A stretch of 64,000 nt of DNA from the NCBI GenBank assembly GCA_040757575.1, contig JBFLXA010000002.1, positions 62,001 through 126,000 on the forward strand. Direction: 5' to 3'. The notes beneath the pieces are model-generated. The model had not been told where the DNA came from and did not search any database. It saw nothing but the letters and a program-made list of their open reading frames with translations. The translations under genes were made by a program, and so were the position numbers. This stretch comes from PFJX01 sp040757575 (GTDB lineage: Bacteria > Pseudomonadota > Gammaproteobacteria > Burkholderiales > Thiobacillaceae). Shown here piece after piece: positions 60,866-64,000 of this stretch. Within the stretch, counting starts at the first letter, position 1; the number at the start of each line of letters is the position of its first letter.

Positions 60866-61804
60866 ATGCAGGACGACGACTACGATCTGCTGGGCGAATC
60901 TGTCTCCGAGCCCGTGTATCAGGTCTCTCCGGAACTGGCCCTGCTCGTCGCCCGGGGCAACGATCTGCTGGCCCGTCTGGACGCGTGGCTGCCACCACCC
61001 CCGCCCGTCATAGACTGGCGCACCACCCTGGCCTGCCGCTGGCAGGCGGTGACGGGACTGGGACAGGGCCGGCTGGTACCGGTCACCCAGCTCAACTGCC
61101 CCCCCTGGGACGCCCTTACGGGCATCGATGACCAGAAGGCGGCCCTGGACCGCAACCTGCGCCAGTTCCTGAAGGGCCTGCCGGCCAACAACGTGCTGCT
61201 CGCCGGTAGCCGGGGCTGCGGCAAGTCTTCCCTCATCAAGGCCCTGTTGCCCCGCTACGCCAAACAAAAACTTCGTCTCATCGAGGTGGACAAAGACGAC
61301 CTGATCCACCTGCCGGACATCACCGACCGGCTGGCCCAGCAGCCCTGGCGCTTCGTACTGTTCACGGACGACCTGTCCTTCGAACCCGGGGACGCCGCCT
61401 ACAAGCCCCTCAAGGCGGCCCTGGACGGTTCCGTGGCGGGCCTGCCGGAAAACGTGCTGATCTGTGCCACCTCCAACCGGCGCCACCTGATGCCGGAATA
61501 CATGAGCGAGAACACCGCCGCCGGCTATGCCGACAACGGCGAGCTCCGTCCAGCGGAGGCCACCGAGGAAAAAGTCAGCCTTTCGGACCGCTTCGGCCTC
61601 AGCCTCACCTTCTGGCCCTTCAACCAGGACGACTACCTGGCCATCGTCGCCGGCTGGGTTGCGGCCCTGGGCGGCCAGACCAGTGACGCCATGCGCCAGG
61701 AGGCCCTGCAATGGGCCATCCAGCGGGGCGGCCGCTCGGGCCGGGTTGCCAATCAATTCGCACGGGACTGGGTCGGAAGGCAGGGACTACGCCGCAAACG
61801 CTGA
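60866..61804 (+). CDS. DUF815 family AAA ATP-binding protein
   Basis: A 312-residue AAA-type ATPase of the DUF815 family, common next to argJ in betaproteobacteria. Walker A GSRGCGKSSLIKALL is at about 112-126, and the Walker B-like RFVLFTDDLSFEPGD at about 165-179. VLICATSNRRHLMPEYM is the sensor-1 region, and KVSLSDRFGLSLTFWPFNQDDYL is characteristic of the family. The N-terminal ~85 residues are family-specific. No substrate is known. The gene is adjacent to argJ on one side and comM on the other, all on the same strand. Confidence 0.92.
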   Translation: MQDDDYDLLGESVSEPVYQVSPELALLVARGNDLLARLDAWLPPPPPVIDWRTTLACRWQAVTGLGQGRLVPVTQLNCPPWDALTGIDDQKAALDRNLRQFLKGLPANNVLLAGSRGCGKSSLIKALLPRYAKQKLRLIEVDKDDLIHLPDITDRLAQQPWRFVLFTDDLSFEPGDAAYKPLKAALDGSVAGLPENVLICATSNRRHLMPEYMSENTAAGYADNGELRPAEATEEKVSLSDRFGLSLTFWPFNQDDYLAIVAGWVAALGGQTSDAMRQEALQWAIQRGGRSGRVANQFARDWVGRQGLRRKR

Positions 61805-61833
61805 ATCACCCATAAAAATGCAAGGGAGAGAAC

Positions 61834-63336
61834 ATGACGCTAGCCATCGTGCGCAGCCGCGCCCTGGCGGGCATGGAGGCGCCGGAAGTGGTGGTGGAAA
61901 CCCATCTGGCGAACGGCCTGCCCGCCTTCACCCTGGTGGGCCTGCCGGAAGCCGAGGTGAAGGAGGCCCGGGACCGGGTGCGGGCTGCCCTGCTGCAATC
62001 CGGCTTCGAATTTCCCCAGCGGCGCATCACCGTCAACCTGGCGCCGGCGGACCTGCCCAAGGAATCCGGCCGCTTTGATCTGCCCATCGCCCTGGGGGTT
62101 CTGGCCGCCTCCGGGCAATTGCCCGCCAAGGCCCTGGATGCCTATGAGTTTGCCGGCGAACTGGCCCTGACCGGGGCCCTGCGTCCGGTCAGGGGTGCCC
62201 TGGCCATGATGCTGGGCGCAAGCCGGGACCAGCGGGCCTTCATCCTGCCCCTGGCCAATGCGGAAGAAGCCGCCCAGGTAGAGGACGCACGCGTCTACGG
62301 GGCTGGCAGCCTGCTGGAGGTGTGCGCCCATCTCCTGGAGCAGACACACATCGCCGCTGCTGTTCCACGTGAAACAACCCACACCACCCCCTACCCCGAC
62401 CTGGCGGATGTGAAGGGCCAGCAGGCCGCCCGCCGGGCCCTGGAAGTAGCCGCCGCTGGCAGCCATTCCCTGCTCATGAGCGGCCCGCCGGGGACGGGCA
62501 AATCCATGTTGGCGTCCCGCCTGCCGGGCATCCTGCCGCCCATGACCCAGGAGGAGGCCCTGGAATCCGCCGCCGTCCTCTCCCTCTCCAGCGCCTTCCG
62601 ACCCGAGGCCTGGGGGGCAAGGCCCTTCCGATCCCCCCACCACACGGCCTCCGGTGTCGCCCTGGTGGGGGGAGGCAATCCGCCCCGCCCTGGAGAAGTC
62701 AGCCAGGCCACCCACGGCGTGCTGTTCCTGGACGAGTTGCCGGAGTTCTCCCGCCAGGCCCTGGAAGTGCTGCGAGAGCCTCTTGAGAACGGCCGTATCA
62801 CCATCTCCCGGGCTGCCCGCCAGTCGGACTTTCCCGCCCGCTTCCAGTTGGTGGCGGCCATGAACCCCTGCCCCTGCGGCTTCCTGGGCCATCCCTCCGG
62901 CAGGTGCCGCTGTACGCCGGAACAGGTGTCCCGCTACAGGGGACGCATATCCGGCCCCCTGCTGGACCGCATCGACCTGCACATCGAAGTGCCCGCCCTG
63001 CCGGAAGCCGAACTGACCCAGGCAAGCGCCGGCGAGGACTCGGCCACGGTGCGCAGCCGTGTGGCGGCCGCCCGGGAACGGCAGATTCAGCGGCAGGGCA
63101 TACCCAACGCCCGGCTTCAGGGCAAGGAGATCGATCTTCACTGCCCCCTAGAGGATGCCGCCCTGGACCTGCTCAAGCAGGCCATCAGCCGCCTCAACCT
63201 TTCTGCCCGGGGCTACCACCGGGTGCTAAGGGTGGCCCGCACCATTGCCGATCTTTCCGCCAGCGACACCATCGCCCCGGCCCATGTGGCCGAAGCGATC
63301 CAGTACCGCCGCATGGCAGGTGTCGCCACCGGTTGA
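61834..63336 (+). CDS. comM: ComM/YifB family Mg-chelatase-like ATPase
   Basis: Hexameric AAA+ branch-migration helicase that helps natural-transformation DNA integrate. It has 500 residues. The N-terminal Lon-like ChlI domain (about 1-160) starts IVRSRALAGMEAPEVVVETHLANGLPAFTLVGLPE. Walker A GPPGTGKSMLASRLP is at about 214-228, and HGVLFLDELPEFSRQALEVLREPLE is Walker B. The C-terminal domain contains NPCPCGFLGHPSGRCRC, RISGPLLDRIDLHIEVP and LSARGYHRVLRVARTIADL. A parS-like 16-mer lies inside the gene (62361-62376), between the two domains. Confidence 0.95.
   Translation: MTLAIVRSRALAGMEAPEVVVETHLANGLPAFTLVGLPEAEVKEARDRVRAALLQSGFEFPQRRITVNLAPADLPKESGRFDLPIALGVLAASGQLPAKALDAYEFAGELALTGALRPVRGALAMMLGASRDQRAFILPLANAEEAAQVEDARVYGAGSLLEVCAHLLEQTHIAAAVPRETTHTTPYPDLADVKGQQAARRALEVAAAGSHSLLMSGPPGTGKSMLASRLPGILPPMTQEEALESAAVLSLSSAFRPEAWGARPFRSPHHTASGVALVGGGNPPRPGEVSQATHGVLFLDELPEFSRQALEVLREPLENGRITISRAARQSDFPARFQLVAAMNPCPCGFLGHPSGRCRCTPEQVSRYRGRISGPLLDRIDLHIEVPALPEAELTQASAGEDSATVRSRVAAARERQIQRQGIPNARLQGKEIDLHCPLEDAALDLLKQAISRLNLSARGYHRVLRVARTIADLSASDTIAPAHVAEAIQYRRMAGVATG
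62361..62376. promoter_or_regulatory. parS-like ParB-binding site inside comM
   Basis: TGTTCCACGTGAAACA matches the universal parS consensus TGTTNCACGTGAAACA at every defined position. It is in frame within comM (codons for VPRETT) in the linker between the ChlI and AAA domains. Such sites lie near the chromosome origin in most bacteria and recruit ParB/Spo0J. A match of this quality is unlikely by chance in 64 kb. Confidence 0.85.
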
Positions 63337-63345
63337 GTACGGGTT

Positions 63346-63357
63346 GATAATGCCGCC
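63346..63357 (+). promoter_or_regulatory. Candidate leaderless -10 of the VIT1-like gene
   Basis: GATAAT at 63346-63351 is followed by GCCGCC and the ATG, identical over 15 bases to the dapF start region. There is no Shine-Dalgarno and no clear -35. Transcription may begin at or next to the ATG. Confidence 0.3.
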
Positions 63358-64000
63358 ATGAACGCTCTTGATAGTTGGCGCGAGGAAAAACGTGCCGCCT
63401 GGTTGTACCGTATCGTGTCGGATGCCGAGTCCGGCACGACGCGACAGATATTGTTTCTTGAACTGGCCCAGGCAGCGGAGCGTCAGGCCGCCATCTGGGC
63501 GGAATCCCTGGCCTCGGCGGGCCAGACCATACCGCCCTATAACCCCGACATCCGCACCCGGCTGATCGGCTGGCTCATCCCCCGTCTGGGCGTACGTGCC
63601 ATGAAGGGCATGCTGGCTGCCATGAAAGTCCGGGGCATGAGCCTCTACCACGTCCCGACGCCCCATGGCATTCCCACCCGGGTGGACCAGATCGACCCGG
63701 AACGCCACCAATCCCCCGGCAGCGGCAACCTTCGGGCGGCGGTCTTTGGCATCAATGACGGCCTCATCTCCAACGCCAGCCTGATCCTGGGGGTGGCCGG
63801 GGCCGGGGTTTCGTCCCAGACCATCCTGCTTTCCGGCTTGGCGGGGCTTCTGGCCGGTGCCTTTTCCATGGCGGCGGGGGAATATGTCTCGGTGCGGAGC
63901 CAGCGGGAGTTTCACGAATACCAGATGGCCCTGGAACGGGAGGAGCTGGACCAGTATCCCCAGGAGGAAGCGGCCGAACTGGCCCTCATCTATGCGGCCC
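63358..64000 (+). CDS. VIT1/CCC1-family transporter, truncated by the window edge
   Basis: The first 214 residues of a vacuolar iron transporter/CCC1-type membrane protein, running off the window end. The N-terminal part (1-130) resembles the rubrerythrin-like domain often fused to bacterial VIT1 (FLELAQAAERQAAIWAESL). Then comes NLRAAVFGINDGLISNASLILGVAGAG, the VIT1 signature, and two helices (VFGINDGLISNASLILGVAG and ILLSGLAGLLAGAFSMAAGEYVSV). EYQMALEREELDQYPQEEAAEL should be the cytosolic metal-binding helix. Probable Fe2+/Mn2+ exporter. The three further helices expected lie beyond the window. Confidence 0.88.
   Translation, partial: MNALDSWREEKRAAWLYRIVSDAESGTTRQILFLELAQAAERQAAIWAESLASAGQTIPPYNPDIRTRLIGWLIPRLGVRAMKGMLAAMKVRGMSLYHVPTPHGIPTRVDQIDPERHQSPGSGNLRAAVFGINDGLISNASLILGVAGAGVSSQTILLSGLAGLLAGAFSMAAGEYVSVRSQREFHEYQMALEREELDQYPQEEAAELALIYAA

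Overview
The window is a high-GC (mid-60s %) bacterial chromosome segment with tightly packed genes. Gene content points to a betaproteobacterium, most plausibly Rhodocyclales or a nearby order. The clues are a GshA of the betaproteobacterial/acidithiobacillus type next to gshB, DUF815 and ComM next to argJ, a complete MSHA-type pilus locus and a group 3d NAD-linked [NiFe] hydrogenase. I cannot name a genus from sequence alone.

Layout. 1-4.6 kb: housekeeping genes (dapF, DUF484, xerC, ubiE, yggX, a TPR protein, trmL), with two REP-like inverted repeats. 4.6-20.2 kb: a complete mannose-sensitive-haemagglutinin type IV pilus locus, in the order mshE-G-A-C-D-O-P-Q followed by mshI-I2-J-K-L-M-N. 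20.3-29 kb: a secreted orphan, gshA-gshB-apbE, a DinB-like protein, a TlpA thioredoxin, an RlmL-like RNA methyltransferase, a cytochrome c lipoprotein and an AT-richer secreted hydrolase. 29.2-34.2 kb: hoxFUYH plus the hoxW protease on the minus strand. 34.4-41.5 kb: priA, a DnaA-box-rich spacer, dacB, a UDP-GlcNAc 4-epimerase gene, an MNT/HEPN toxin-antitoxin pair and a UDP-HexNAc 6-dehydrogenase gene. 41.6-55.9 kb: a periplasmic protease, a YgfX-like protein and an AT-richer surface-glycan island. The island holds Wzm/Wzt, a sulfotransferase-like protein, five glycosyltransferases, two methyltransferases and a TMTC-like GT-C protein next to a second type IV pilin. 56.2-64 kb: a RecB/AddA-like helicase-nuclease, argJ, a DUF815 ATPase, comM and the start of a VIT1/CCC1 transporter gene.

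How the genes work together. The msh locus encodes the extension ATPase, platform, pilins, MshQ adhesin, alignment proteins and secretin, so it is self-sufficient apart from the prepilin peptidase. The epimerase and dehydrogenase could make UDP-GalNAcA-type precursors. These would feed the Wzm/Wzt glycan pathway and its glycosyltransferases. The pilin, GT-C and DPM1-like genes could form a pilin O-glycosylation module. HoxFUYH would couple H2 to NAD(H).

Most notable observations. (1) A 16-bp sequence matching the universal parS consensus lies inside comM, and a cluster of five DnaA-box-like 9-mers lies in the dacB-priA spacer, so the window is probably origin-proximal. (2) A family of period-7 repeats (CCCTTCA/TGAAGGG type) sits at the 5' ends of mshG, mshD and apbE. 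In mshD it lies inside the coding leader together with a C8 tract, which makes mshD a candidate phase-variable gene. (3) The only usable start codon of xerC lies inside a REP-like element. (4) A pilin, GT-C and polyprenol-phosphate glycosyltransferase gene trio suggests an undescribed pilin glycosylation system. All functional calls come from reading motifs and family resemblance by eye; no database search was run.
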